Assembly (NCBI GenBank): GCA_963691655.1
Contig: OY829326.1
Location: 93,427,235 to 93,491,234 of the forward strand
DNA length: 64,000 nucleotides
Reading direction: 5' to 3'
Source of the DNA: Toxonevra muliebris
Taxonomy: Eukaryota > Arthropoda > Insecta > Diptera > Pallopteridae
The position numbers and the translations under genes were made by a program. Shown here in pieces: positions 1 to 11,202 of the stretch. Position 1 is the first letter of the stretch, and every line of letters begins with the position of its first letter. A model generated the notes under the pieces. The model did not search any database, was not told the DNA's origin, and was given only the letters and a program-made list of their open reading frames with translations.

Positions 1-281
1 AAAATCTTCGAAAAAAACAATACATAACATAAATTGCCATGTAGGCACATATATTTATTTACTATGAAGGAAGTGTTTGCTTTAATTTTCTTGTTATATC
101 TAAACGCAATGAAAAGCTTTTTTGTTATATTTTTGTAAAGATTAAAGTCAACAATAAAGTTGCATACCAGCAATTTCTATAACTCTTTTTATCATTGAAA
201 AAATGTAATATATGATGAGGTACATATAAATATTTGTATGAGGTATGCATCACAAAATACACTGTCAGAAACATAGTCGGC

Positions 282-400
282 TTTAAGGATGTAGTCTTGT
301 GTTCGAGTTTCAAAAAATCTATTTTTTATTTATTATGTATTTTGAAAGTACAATATAAGGAGTGAGATCGAAAAAATCTTAACATATATAAAATTCAATA
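282..400. repeat. Terminal sequence shared with the 45-kb MITE
   Basis: GGATGTAGTCTTGTGTTCGA, then a stretch ending in an AAGGAGTGAGAT…AAAAATCTTAACA motif. The first part matches the ends of the element at 44,977-45,563. The second part recurs at about 63,921-63,952. It lies just beyond the 3' end of the DD37E transposase, so it may be that transposon's terminal inverted repeat. Confidence 0.5.
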
Positions 401-489
401 ATTTTTAAACGATTGATCTTAAAGTTTTGATTTTTTTTATTTAATTGATAATATTTTACAAATTACAGAAAAATATAACTTTTATAGTT

Positions 490-1405
490 CTAACCACTTT
501 TTATGAACTCGTGGACCTTTTTTGGTAAGCCTTCCATTAGAAATTTGATAGTTGTTTCAGACACCTTTTTGGAACAGTTTGCCCATCTCCTTTTAAAATC
601 TTCGATATTTTGTGACACCTTTTTTGTGCTCTTTAAGTTTCTTTTCACAAGAGCCCAATATCTCTCCACTGGTCTTAGCTCCGGACAATTTGGAGGATTG
701 GCCTCTCTTAGTACAAAAACTATGTTATTACTTTGGTACCACTCCAGAGCTTTCTTGCCATAGTGACATGATGCCAAATCGGGCGAAAAATACGTGGACA
801 CATTGTGCTCTCTTGTGAAAGGAAGAAGACTTTTTTCAAACATTCTTTGATGTATATTTCGGTATTTATAGAGCCCACTGTAACAAATGACTTGCTTCTT
901 TTGCCACAACTGCATATAGCTTGCCATACCAGGAATTTTTTAGAAAATTTTGTCTGCTTTTGGATTCTAAATTGTTCTTCGACATTTCCTCGAGCATCAG
1001 CAACATAAAAATTTTGATCCCGAAGCTGCGTAAAATCTGCCAGTACATACGTTTCGTCGTCCATTATACAACATGAATATTTTTTTATGAAATTCGATTT
1101 TGATTTCCGAGCCCTACTTTTGGCGTCTAAATTTTTTGCAGCATTCCTGTCTGGAACTTTTTGGACTTTGTATGTTTTCAAACCTGCATTGGCTTTAACT
1201 TTTCGCACCAAATAGTCAGAGCACTGGGCTAACCGGGCAGCTTTTCTACCAGATGTGTTTGAAGATCTTTTCAATATGCTTTCTATTTTCTTGGCTTTCC
1301 CAATATCATGGTGTCCTTGTTTTCTTCCCGAACCAGGTTTCCTATCGATCGTCAGATTCTCCTGAAACTGTTTAATAACATTGGAAATGAGATGAAGCTG
1401 AAATA
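490..1405 (-). pseudogene. Tc1/mariner-superfamily transposase, DD37E type, frameshifted
   Basis: Minus-strand coding similarity runs from about 1,405 to the stop at 490 in two frames. The N-terminal part has a helix-turn-helix region with a GSGRK motif, followed by MDDETYV, which carries the first catalytic Asp. A frameshift near 820 is needed to continue into FSPDLASCHYGKKALEWY (second Asp) and PNCPELRPVERYW (Glu). Exactly 37 residues separate the second Asp from this Glu, which fits the DD37E group of the ITm superfamily, known from mosquitoes and other insects. The first exon or the start is missing: the frame runs into a possible splice acceptor (…TATTTCAG) at about 1,405. The copy is dead because of the frameshift. 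Its right-hand terminal repeat was not found. Confidence 0.8.
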
Positions 1406-3116
1406 ATATGATGGCAAAAGTTTCGTATAGATCGAATGTCAGATAATAAAGTTAAAACTAATGGTTCGACATTCCCCACATTCCCCTACCAAATACAATT
1501 CCTTGTAATTGGAATTGGGAATGTAATGTAATTGAATTTACCCAGCTCTGATAGTAGAGAAACATTCACCGTAAGGAGATCAAAATACACTAAAAATAGA
1601 ACGAAAAAGCTGTGTACTTGAAATCAATTTATAAAAGGAAGAGCTTCATTGTATAGAAGTTCACTATAAGGAAGTTCGACCAAGTGTTCCAAATTACTCA
1701 ATTGGACAATGGTCCAATCATAATTAAAATGTAATTCTGCAAATCGTCAATCATATAAACAAAACAACACGCGTGATTGTTCATAAATCTTACATGAAAA
1801 TAAATATATTTAATTATTTGCAACATGTTTCAATGATTCAGAATTAAAGTGTAAAGTAGGTAATTATTAAACTCACGTTAACCGTAACGTTAATTAACGT
1901 TCATGTAAAACGAACATCCAAGTAAATAAATGTCACAAAGAGAATGTCATAAATGCAATTGCTGTTGCATCTTTAAACGATTTATCAAAATCATAAAATC
2001 CTATGAAATCATCAAGAGAATGCAACTACCGCACAATGCCAGATGCGACTTCTCTTATACTCATACATATATAGTACATACATAATACATACATAAATGC
2101 AGTCACGTATACTTGTGGCTACGGTGTTGTATACATCGGAGACACCTTGAGAAACATGTCAACAGAACGAAGGAACGAATACAAATGGACAAACGGACAT
2201 TAAGTATCTATGCGGGAAAAATGAAAAACTTTATTTGAATTACTTAAATTTTTATTAAAATCGCCTTTGCACTCAAAAAAAATCAGTTGGCTTCAAGTAA
2301 GAGTAATGTCTACCGCTCTTGAATTTGACGAGTTTTTAGGATCGTTTTTTTTTTTAATGAAAATAATAAGCAATAGTATTTAAACTTTGTAGATATATTT
2401 TATTACTTTAACAATATGCAAAAATATTAAAAAAAAAATATAATTTTAAATAAACTAAAATTGGTGTTACAGTTCCTGTTGGTGAGATAAAAATAAAAAA
2501 TATAGATAAAATACTTCCCTTCATACTTGCCAGATAAAAAAAACTAGCTGTGAGTAGCTAGAAATTTAAATTTTTTATACAAAATATTTAGTTATTTAAA
2601 AAAAATTACTAAAAAGTTTATTCAAAAACAAACACTTTTAGGCATTCAACTTTTCCGGCTTCATAAAACCACGCCCATTAAATTTTTTAGGGGTTTGAGA
2701 TCAGATTTATGCTTTTTATATTAAAATTTATCAATCCCAATTTTTTTTAAATCAGTCAAACATTTGGGAACTAGAGGGTTTTGGTTGCGGCTACAGGTCT
2801 ATCAATTAATACGATGAATCAATCTTTTATTTTAGATAAGCCTTGGCCAACTTTATTTTTGACACAGGTGTCGTTCAAGACAGTCGTTTTACAGTTATAT
2901 AGTCGATGTAACTTTATATTTTGACGCAAAAAAATTTTTAAATGATTCTTGAAATGAATAATATTTGTCAGCTCCTTCGACAGTGAGCAGTTATTTAGTG
3001 TTGCTGGTCAGCTTTTTATTTGGAATATCTACTATTTATATTTTTCTGTATATATTTGAAAATACATAGGTAGAAAAAATTTACTTTCAGATTTATATTT
3101 TTTATATTTTAAAAAT
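1406..3116. other. AT-rich stretch, no gene seen
   Basis: No open frame with recognisable protein similarity on either strand. It contains CATA-type short repeats near 2,060-2,095 and long A/T runs. Some of it may be decayed transposon. Confidence 0.5.
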
Positions 3117-3163
3117 CCTTCGGTCTTCGGCTTCGGCTTCGGCCAAAAAATCACCTTCGGTCG
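3117..3163. repeat. CTTCGG simple repeat
   Basis: Imperfect tandem CTTCGG hexamers (CCTTCGGTCTTCGGCTTCGG and on), interrupted by an A run, then CCTTCGGTCGG. It is a local GC-rich island in AT-rich sequence. The complementary unit resembles GCCGAAGCC repeats, also seen weakly near 21,775. Confidence 0.7.
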
Positions 3164-3559
3164 GACACTACTCTGTAAAGAAACTAACGACGTGATGCTC
3201 AATACGAAAAAAATTATACCCAAAGAGGCTATACCAGCATTCAATATTTGCTTTGAACTGGCGGAGCGAATCAATGCTTTCTTAACGATGTTACGATACT
3301 TCAGAGGCTTAGAAGCAGTGTAGTACTAAACAATCGAGTCTGCACAAAACAAGCCTAAATCGAAAATTTCTTTAGTTACGCATGAAATACCCACTTGAAA
3401 CTTATTATACAAACATAATAAACTTAACAGACTATGTAACAGACTATATAAACCCCTTTCAATTTGTATGGAAACAGAAACTCGATACTTGCGACAACCT
3501 CGAAACTTGCACCAAGCCCGGATTTCATTACATGTAGTTCTCCTCATTATGTGTGGCTG

Positions 3560-3935
3560 ATTATATGAGACCGTACTGGGGCACCATAGTTAGCAACGGA
3601 CCTTGCCCCAAGTAGGTCCAGCCAACTCTTTTCTTTCCCTTAGTCGGTTTTGCAGGCTTGTCGCATGCGCCGCAAAAGTGAGGAAACCATCGAAGGTAAC
3701 CCCGAGGATTTTTGAGTGTCCAACCGTTGGAATCCTGTTACCTTCGACGTGTATGTAGAATATCGTCCTCACTTTCTTCGTCCAGGAGGTGAAAAGTATG
3801 GCGAAAGACTTCTCCGTTCAGAGTTGCAGGTTTCGGCTGTTGAAAAATAGGGTCACTCTCTCCAGTAGTGATATTCTTGCCAGTGGCGATTAAGGAGCAG
3901 CCGCCCGCATAAGAGACGCGATAAAAAACTGACAT
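3560..3935 (-). pseudogene. LINE reverse-transcriptase thumb fragment (Jockey-like)
   Basis: The minus strand encodes, across two frames, a segment ending in TLFTSWTKK-type text, then RIPTVGHSKILGVTFDGFLTF and AGPTWGK. The KILGVTFD and TWGK blocks are characteristic of the RT thumb/connection region of Jockey-clade and related LINEs, downstream of the YADD/FADD motif. A frame change near 3,770 and a stop after TWGK show it is dead. Nothing of the catalytic RT core lies next to it. Confidence 0.7.
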
Positions 3936-5840
3936 ATGAGCCGAAATAAAAGTATTACGTCTTTCTAGTGGAATCTAAAAGAATCGTTTCACCAATATTA
4001 AGGACCGTAGAAAATAACAAAAATTGGAGTTTTCAATTTCTGAAAATCTTGTTTAGATGGGAAAATTCTGCCTCCTAATTTGAATTCAGCTCAAGAATTG
4101 TAGTAAAAGCCTACGACGCTGAATTTGCTAAAAATCGGTACTACTGATTAAGCGCAAAACACTTCAATTTATAAATATCCTTAAAGGCTTACAACTTCTA
4201 CTTCTCATACTAAGCCACGAATCGCATTTTCTTTACCAACAAATCTCTGCGACTAGCAAGAAAAAATTAAAAAAAAAATAAAAAACATTTAAGAGTTTGT
4301 TACTTGTGTATGTATGAATTTAGCAAAAGGTTTATTACGAATTATTAAACTTGTAACTGTTTGAATGGCAAATTATAACATTTCTTTTACAATTTTGCCT
4401 TTCTTTCTAATTGCAGTTTTTCAAATATCTACTGGTCACTCTGGTTCCCTCGAGTGTTTTATGTGGCTGACGCTGAATGTTGTATACGCTTTACGTTTGT
4501 TGCTTCTTTTAAATTGGAATACAATGAAAAGCTGCAACTTATTCGTGGTTTATTGTATGCCTCTTTAGTACAAGAATAGCAATTTATTTTTTCCTTTCGA
4601 AACAGTTTTTTTTCACTATTCTATTGAAAAAGAAGGAAATGTATGTAGAGTGTAATAGTTTTGTAAGTAAAAGAAGAAATAGCTTGAAACCCCTGAGGCA
4701 TATTCCAGCAGATTTGCTGACCTTCTCACATTTCTATTATAAACTCATTCATTCATTGCACATTCAAGAAAGAAAAAACACTGCAGCTGCTGGGATACCG
4801 AACTGGAGAAATGAGACACTCCCATTGAAATGCGTTCATGTCCGTTCGTTCATTCAACATGTCGGCGCTGCACTAACAAACCAATCTCAGAAGAGAATGA
4901 TGGAAATATTGCATTTGCGGAGCAATCAACTCCACCGCCTCATCATCATCATCAATAGCTTCCCATTTTGCTGTTGAACTCCATGGTAATCTTTGAGTTG
5001 GACGATGTGTGACATTTGCTTTCCATTATATTCATACATATGTATGTATGAATATATGTGCATATGTATGTATGTTTTGCACATGAAAAGAAAATTAAAA
5101 TTCTTTGTGGAAACCATAGAATGAATGGAGAAACAGAATAAAGGATCTAAATCGATATTGAGGATATACCAGCATCTACATATGCATGTGTGTGTACGTA
5201 TGAGTGTGAGGATACGCAGCAAAGCGAAAGTGTTATCACAATCAGCATTAATGCATTTATAATACCAAAGATTTTCATTCGAATACTCATCGCATTTGTG
5301 TTCGTTTGGTTTGCGTTTTTAATACGAGAAAAAAGCATTGAAAGCGTTTGGTTTAGTGTGTGTATGTGCATGTGTGTGCATGTAATTTAATGTCATATAA
5401 ATTTTAATTATTAAATATTTATTTACCCAAAAACAAACAAAAATCGGCTAAAAAAGGTTTTTTCGTTTTTATGAAATTCATTTTTATAATTAACTTTGAA
5501 AATTGGCCACACGCCAATAGCAATACACACACAAACAAGCATACATTAATTAACGATAAATTAGTTTTTAATATGCCATTTGGAATTTTTCTATTTGTTC
5601 AGTAGACAATTAATTGCAGCTTAATAAAAATGAACACTTTATTCGGGTTCGTTTGTCTTTTTTTTTTTTTTTTTGCAAAAATTATATCAACAAAATTTTA
5701 TTAGGTCAATATAATTCCTAAATTAATTGCGTTTTTTTGAGTTTTTTTTATTATGGCAAATATTATGTTGGTTAAGAAGGGCGATGGAATTGGACAATTT
5801 GAAATCGGCAGTCTTAATTTTTCTATTAAATTTATTTTTT
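3936..5840. other. Intergenic, no gene seen
   Basis: AT-rich sequence with scattered small open frames that lack protein-like composition. A near-palindromic CATA/TATG microsatellite lies at about 5,033-5,076 and a T-run at about 5,658-5,674. Confidence 0.5.
5033..5076. repeat. ACATATGTATG microsatellite, palindromic
   Basis: TTCATACATATGTATGTATG followed by a second copy after GAATATATGTG. The tract can fold on itself. The same type of tract recurs at 21,551-21,585, 48,559-48,600, 48,921-48,960 and 49,101-49,155. Confidence 0.75.
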
Positions 5841-5842
5841 AC

Positions 5843-7029
5843 TTAACCCTGGAAGGACATGCTTCGACGACGCATGTTTACGTTTTACAGTTTTTCTATC
5901 TAAATTTTCTTTGTATTGGGCTAGTTTTTCATTCAGCGCCATTCGTGGGTTCCGATACCGGCATGTACTCGATACCAGTACTCATTAAAAGTATCGGTGA
6001 GAAGTATCGATGCTAACAAAGTATCGAAGACAAGTACTCGATACTTACTCGTGTAGTATTCGAATAGGGAAAATAAATTCATAAAAAAGAATAGTCCATT
6101 TATTATGTTATTCACTTACAGAGCCTATCCATACATAGAGTACATATAACACTGTGAGACAAGGCTCTGTGAGTCGTGATCCAAGCCACAAATAAAGGTA
6201 GCCTTCACGCTCGCGTTTTCTGCAAGACTGGAAAAAATTAAAAAATGTTTGAGAAAATCGCGTTTAAAGTTTTTAATGAACTCCTCTCCATAAAATGTAA
6301 TATCGATACTTACTCTTCACACGAGAAGAATTCATAAAATACCGTTGTGATTTTTTTTTATCTACTTAGCTCCAAATTTTTATGAGTCTTGCAGAAATTA
6401 TATAGAGTGGTATATAGTGATCAATAAACGCAGAGTTTGTGAGTATGAATAAATCCTCAACCACTTTCGAGATATGGTCAATACAAAAAATAATAGAATT
6501 TGAAAAAAAGACAGAAATCTCCTGAATCCCTAAAAATTCATGTGCTCATTAAAAAAATTTAAACTTTGGTACGAGCATCATTTTTTTACAGAGTAATACA
6601 CAATTTCACTTGAAAAAAGAGCAAAATGGGCAAACTGAAGTAATACCGCAAAACTGGAAACTGTCAAAATGTGGGAAACGTATGGGAAAAAGTCGGTGGC
6701 ACCAATTTTGACAGTTCCCAGAAAAAAGTTTCCTCGTCTAAAAGCAGACGATGGAATATTTTCTTAAAAAGTGTTGTAGAAACAAACAGCGAGTAAATAC
6801 TGGTACAATGTACTCGATACTCACCTAAGTACTTGCATCATAGCATCGTGCACAAAAAGTATTCAGTACTCGAAAAAAGTATCGTGTAATTACTCGTAGT
6901 TACTCGTATCGGACTAACACTAGTCGTGGGCGAGTTGCTGTGTGCAGAACTTCAACTGAATATACATTAAGAAAATATGATTTTTTTAAATGTGCGTCGT
7001 CGTTTCGACGACGCATGTCCTTTGTGTAA
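5843..7029. mobile_element. Inverted-repeat element with TTAA-CCCTGG end, host of the nested hAT-like element
   Basis: The left end reads TTAACCCTGGAAGGACATG, then CTTCGACGACGCATG. The right end, reverse-complemented, reads TTACACAAAGGACATGCG, then a TCGTCGAAACGACGACGC block. The shared AAGGACATG and CGACGACGC words face each other, so this is an inverted-repeat element of roughly 200 bp once the inner element is removed. TTAA followed by CCCTGG is reminiscent of piggyBac ends, but no transposase was recognised. The same left end recurs at 33,589-33,607. Confidence 0.45.
5949..6921. mobile_element. Non-autonomous hAT-like element, 973 bp
   Basis: The ends are inverted and rich in GTATCGAGTAC words: the left side starts GTTCCGATACC, and the right side reverse-complemented starts AGTGTTAGTCCGATACGAG. 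The flanks are ATTCGTGG (5,941-5,948) and AGTCGTGG (6,922-6,929), an 8-bp target duplication with one mismatch. Eight-base duplications and subterminal repeats fit hAT elements. No transposase frame was recognised inside. It sits within the inverted-repeat element at 5,843-7,029. Confidence 0.6.
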
Positions 7030-8221
7030 CTTTTGGAATTTGAGAAGGTGTTTTTTATGTTATAGTTTTTGTTGTTGGAATGCGAAATGAGCACGATGAA
7101 GTAATTGAATGATCAGGAAACTGAAAAATTTCTTGCTGATGAGTGTAGAAGACCACCAACCGGACAGAGGAGGTTCAAAATGAAAGTTTGGAAGATGCAA
7201 GTTTGTCAATGGAGGCATCCGATTTAGACTAAAACGATGTGCATCTATATCAGTTTTAAAGACAAAGTCGAAAATAATATCGTTAATTACATTCATTATG
7301 CATAGAAAACAGCCATAAAATGTATGTACAAAAAGATGGGAAAAATATTGAGCATCAAGTTCGAGGATCAACTCGGCAATGCAAAAATATTACTGAATAT
7401 TTTGAAATATTAAATATGACTTTTCTATGTAAATTACGCTCACAACATGTTTTAAATAAAACAAAAGCCCCCCAATCGCATTTGTTTTCTAAAAAAAAAA
7501 TCTGTCTTTGTCGAAAGCCAATTAACTGATGGGCTTACAAATACCAACTTTGACTACGTCGGTGCAAATAATGTTAAAAATGTAATGCCGACTAATGATG
7601 AGAATACTGAACAAATAAATCCTGAAAAAATAGAATGAGTTTTGCCATTTGTCCCTCTTCTAAACGACGAATGACAAAATCGTCGGGTTCAAAATGTAAT
7701 TAAAGCTTGTGCGAGAAGCACAAAATAGAACTTTCTCATGAAAACTCGTTCCTTTTTAGTTCAGTATATTACTTTTAAGAGGCAAATATATTTGATGAAT
7801 TATATGTACCTTAAGTTATTTTTTTCGTACTTAAATATACAGTGTTTTGTAAAACAAGCCTAATGAACCAAAGCTGTGAAAATTTAATTTATAAATAATT
7901 ACACTACTCTACAAATTTACAAAAACTTTCACCACAACGAATGACGATAACATTTTCTATAGTAAAATTTTCCATAGAATCCGAATATCTTGATGATTTT
8001 TTTCTATCGGCTCCAATTTTTCATGTAAATGGCAAAATTCAAAAAAGTGCACTGTTGAGAGCACATACTTCACATAAATGACTGTTAAAACTTTAATTTG
8101 CAGCCAATGAATTTAAAATATTTGTATATTTTGGATGAGCATCTCATAAAAATTTTAAGGTATAAAAAGTTCCAATAGTAACAGTAATATTGCTGTTAGG
8201 ATCGAAAAAAAGTAAGAAAAA
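7030..8221. other. AT-rich stretch, possible decayed transposon
   Basis: Short broken open frames only. CTTCTAAACGACGA at about 7,657-7,670 recurs at about 33,972-33,985 next to a copy of the CCCTGGAAG end. The stretch may therefore be part of a longer element related to the one at 5.84 kb. No function is assigned. Confidence 0.35.
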
Positions 8222-10308
8222 TCACGCCTCATCAGAATAGTGTGAAATAAACAGTTTTATATCATCAGCATACATCAAAATTTTTGAGTGACGGATAACA
8301 GATGGGAGGTCATTAATGTAAATAAGGAACAAAATGGGACCAAGATGACTACCTTGAGGTACACCAGATGGAACTCCAATAGCGAATGATGTTGAGCCCT
8401 TGAACACCACTCTCTGATTTCTATTTCTTAAGTAAGAATTAATCCAATTTAACAGCAATATTGGAAAACCAAGTAAATCAAGTTTTTTAATTAGTAAATT
8501 GTGATTAACCTTATCAAACGCCTTACTGAAGTCGGTATATATTACGTCGGTCTGTAAGTTATTAGAAAATCCACTAATAATGTGAGTAGTGAATTCCAAG
8601 AGATTTGTAACTGTAGACCTACCCTTAAGAAAGCCGTGCTGAAATGGGGAAATCAACGATCCAATAGAGTGCTTTAACTGATTTGTAATGATTAATTCAA
8701 ATAACTTTGGTATCACACTAAGTTTAGCTATACCGCGGTAGTTTGAAATATCGGATCTTGAACCACCCTTATGCAAAGGAATTATAAATGATTCCTTCCA
8801 CACACTGGGGAAAATACCTAAACGTAGTGAAGCATTAAAAATTTCGGAAAGTGGTAAAAACAAAAACTCCGCACACATTTTTAAAATGCAGCTTGGAATT
8901 TCATCTGGTCCACAGGTATAGGCCAATTTTAGTGATTTAAGCTGATTAAGAACGTCAGTAGGAATAATAACCGGGCAACGAATAGTGTGGAAATTAAGAG
9001 TTTCAAAGGGGTATGATATGCGATCATCAATGCATTCATAGCAATATGTAGATTTGAAGTAACTGGCAAATAAATTAGAAATAACAGTTTCGTTATCAGA
9101 TACGCTATCATTAAATTTCATTGTAGATGGAAAAACATTAACTTTGCGTTTAGAATTTACAAAATTGTAAAAACTTTTAGCATCATTGTTAATATCGAGT
9201 TTAATTTTATTAATATAATCATTGTAACACCCCTTACAAAGCACTTGGTACTTGTGACGTAATATAGAATAGTAGGAGTAATCAGTTGAATTACCAGTAC
9301 GTTTGTATCGTTTAAAGGCACGAGTTTTTGAATTCTTAAGTTTTTTTAATTCTTTTGTAAACCATACCGGACCGTGTGGATTTAAAATTACTTTACATTT
9401 TGGAACATACATTTCGAAACCCTGGTAAAGAATGTTATTGAAATTCTGGATACTTTTATTAACATCATTACAATCAATACACCAGTTAATATTAGATAGA
9501 AATTTATTTAATTTTGTGTAATTCGTTTTTTGGAAACAGAATTTTAAAGGGTTTGAATAAGTTACGTTGGTTCTTTTTTGGATATTATTATCAGCAAACG
9601 TAGTTGATAATTCAATTGAAGGATGATATTTATCCTCAAGGATGGAGTAAGGTTCAGTGGCAGATAATGACATATTTGACGAATCATCAACAAAAATCAA
9701 GTCTAATGTTTTTCCATTTATATTCGATAAATTGTTTATTTGGTATAAACCCAAATCAGCTATAAGATCTAGAAATTCATTAAAATTTTCGCGATTGGAA
9801 CAAGGTATCAATGCATTTGTATCACTACAAAAAAACCAAGAAACAAGCGGTAGGCTGAAATCACCAAAAACAATAATAGAATCGATATGACGAACTTTTA
9901 AATAAACGGATTTTATTAAAGCCGCGTGATTTAGATAAACGCTCAAATCAGAATTAGGTGGAATGTAGGAGCAAGTAACATAAAGGTGGTTAATGCCTAA
10001 GCGAATGCGAACGCAAATGAATTCTAAATTATTCACATCAGATACAATAATTTCGTCTGATGCGTGCAATGTTTTTATAGCAATTAAAACACCTCCACCA
10101 ACTTTAACGTTTCTGTCTTTACGATATATTTGATAAGAATTACATAGAATTTCAGCATTGTTGGTATTCGGTTTTAACCAGGACTCAGTAAATACCAAGA
10201 TGTTATATCTACAGTCAAAACTTTTTAAATAAATATCTTTAAGTTTAGAATTCAATCCTCGAACATTTTGGTACAGAAACTTTACACTATTTAATTCGCT
10301 TATTAGTT
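8222..10308 (-). CDS. LINE ORF2: AP endonuclease plus reverse transcriptase, truncated after the catalytic motif
   Basis: One open frame of about 695 residues in the -1 frame relative to ORF1, with no ATG near its start: the frame opens inside the ORF1 end and begins …FLYQNVRGLNSKL. Residues about 10-230 form an AP-like endonuclease (FTESWL, GGGVLIAIK, FGDFSLPLVSW, EDKYHPS). From about residue 400 the RT fingers and palm follow: GPDEIP, FIIPLHKGG, SPFQHGFLKGRST, TDFSKAFDKVNH, GVPQGSHLGPILFLIYINDL, and the catalytic MYADDIKLF. It stops 7 residues later (SHYSDEA), so the thumb and C-terminal region are missing. The catalytic residues before that are intact. QGSHLGP and the PHD ORF1 point to CR1/Jockey-superfamily elements. 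It cannot act on its own. Confidence 0.88.
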
Positions 10309-11202
10309 TTTTGACACAACAGCTGGACGAGATATTCGAACAACTGATTCAGTGTTCGTTTTAGGTTTATAAATGAATTCCCGAACAATAGCACCTTCAG
10401 GCCAAAAATCTTTCTTAGCAACTTGCTCAAAAAAGTTAGTACAAATGTTAACTTTAAAAGATGATATGGTCCGTTCATAAGAAAAATTGAATTTGGTTAC
10501 AGAGAAATCGCACTTGTCCAATTTGGAACTGATATAGTATCGAATATCATCAACAGAAGTATCAATAGAAAATCTGGATATGAATACAGATTTCTTCTGA
10601 GGAATCACAATTAATTTCTTAGGAAAGGACGCCACAGGAGCGGGAGTAATCGGAGTATCAGGCGTCATATTTGTTGGCAGAAAAATTGTATTTCGGACAG
10701 TAGGACTAATAGAAACGGGTTCAATATCTGCCACTACCGGTGTAGAATCAACTACAATTTCAGGTGTGACCAGATTAATAGAAAAATCTGAATTTATTTT
10801 ACTCGGACCAGCTATTGAATCAATCGGATCAGGAATATTCTTTCTGCCACGTAAGACCATATTTGTTCGTTTCTTTTTAGGAGAGGGGACAGACTCTTCT
10901 AAACATTTAAAGTTATTGAAAAGGTCTTCGTAAAGTTTAAATTTCGTGTTTAGTGAAGACAATTCTTTTCCCAGTTCAGAAAAACCAGCCTTAGCGTGTC
11001 TAAAAACTTTAAAAAGGTCAACATCCGTTGACCGACATTTCAAACATGACCACCGGAGACCTTTTCTTTCATTTAAACAATCAACAGTACGACCAATTAA
11101 ACCAGCACACTTTGCATGCGCGAGATTATCACATAACCAACATGACAAAAACCGTTCAGTTTCATCCTTTATATTGCAGTTATCGTACGAGCAAATCATC
11201 AT
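10303..11202 (-). CDS. LINE ORF1 protein with PHD finger (CR1/Jockey-type element)
   Basis: An intact frame of about 300 residues from ATGATGATTTGC at 11,202. The frame stays open further upstream, but that part is hydrophobic, AT-rich and unlikely to be translated. Residues about 4-55 hold a Cys4-His-Cys3 zinc-binding pattern (CSYDNC, SCWLCDNLAHAKC, WSCLKC), a PHD finger as found in ORF1 of CR1-type and related insect LINEs. A Lys-rich stretch (KKKR, GRK) follows, then a Pro/Ser/Thr linker. The C-terminal 90 residues start VFISRFSIDTSVDDIRYYI and look like the RRM-like domain of such ORF1s. ORF1 proteins bind the element RNA. Its last sense codons are TCA AAA AAC, directly before the TAA stop. 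Confidence 0.85.
   Translation of the reverse strand: MMICSYDNCNIKDETERFLSCWLCDNLAHAKCAGLIGRTVDCLNERKGLRWSCLKCRSTDVDLFKVFRHAKAGFSELGKELSSLNTKFKLYEDLFNNFKCLEESVPSPKKKRTNMVLRGRKNIPDPIDSIAGPSKINSDFSINLVTPEIVVDSTPVVADIEPVSISPTVRNTIFLPTNMTPDTPITPAPVASFPKKLIVIPQKKSVFISRFSIDTSVDDIRYYISSKLDKCDFSVTKFNFSYERTISSFKVNICTNFFEQVAKKDFWPEGAIVREFIYKPKTNTESVVRISRPAVVSKN
10306..10312 (-). promoter_or_regulatory. A_AAA_AAC slippery heptamer at the ORF1/ORF2 junction
   Basis: On the minus strand the last ORF1 codons are TCA AAA AAC followed by TAA. In this phase A_AAA_AAC is the canonical X_XXY_YYZ -1 frameshift heptamer. Slipping back one base continues as CTA ATA AGC, exactly the frame of ORF2. No obvious GC-rich stem follows at the usual spacing, so the efficiency is unknown. 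Confidence 0.55.

Noticed and set aside
4624..4977. 117-residue plus-strand open frame
   Set aside because: No recognisable motif, AT-rich codons and no flanking splice or promoter signals that support a gene.
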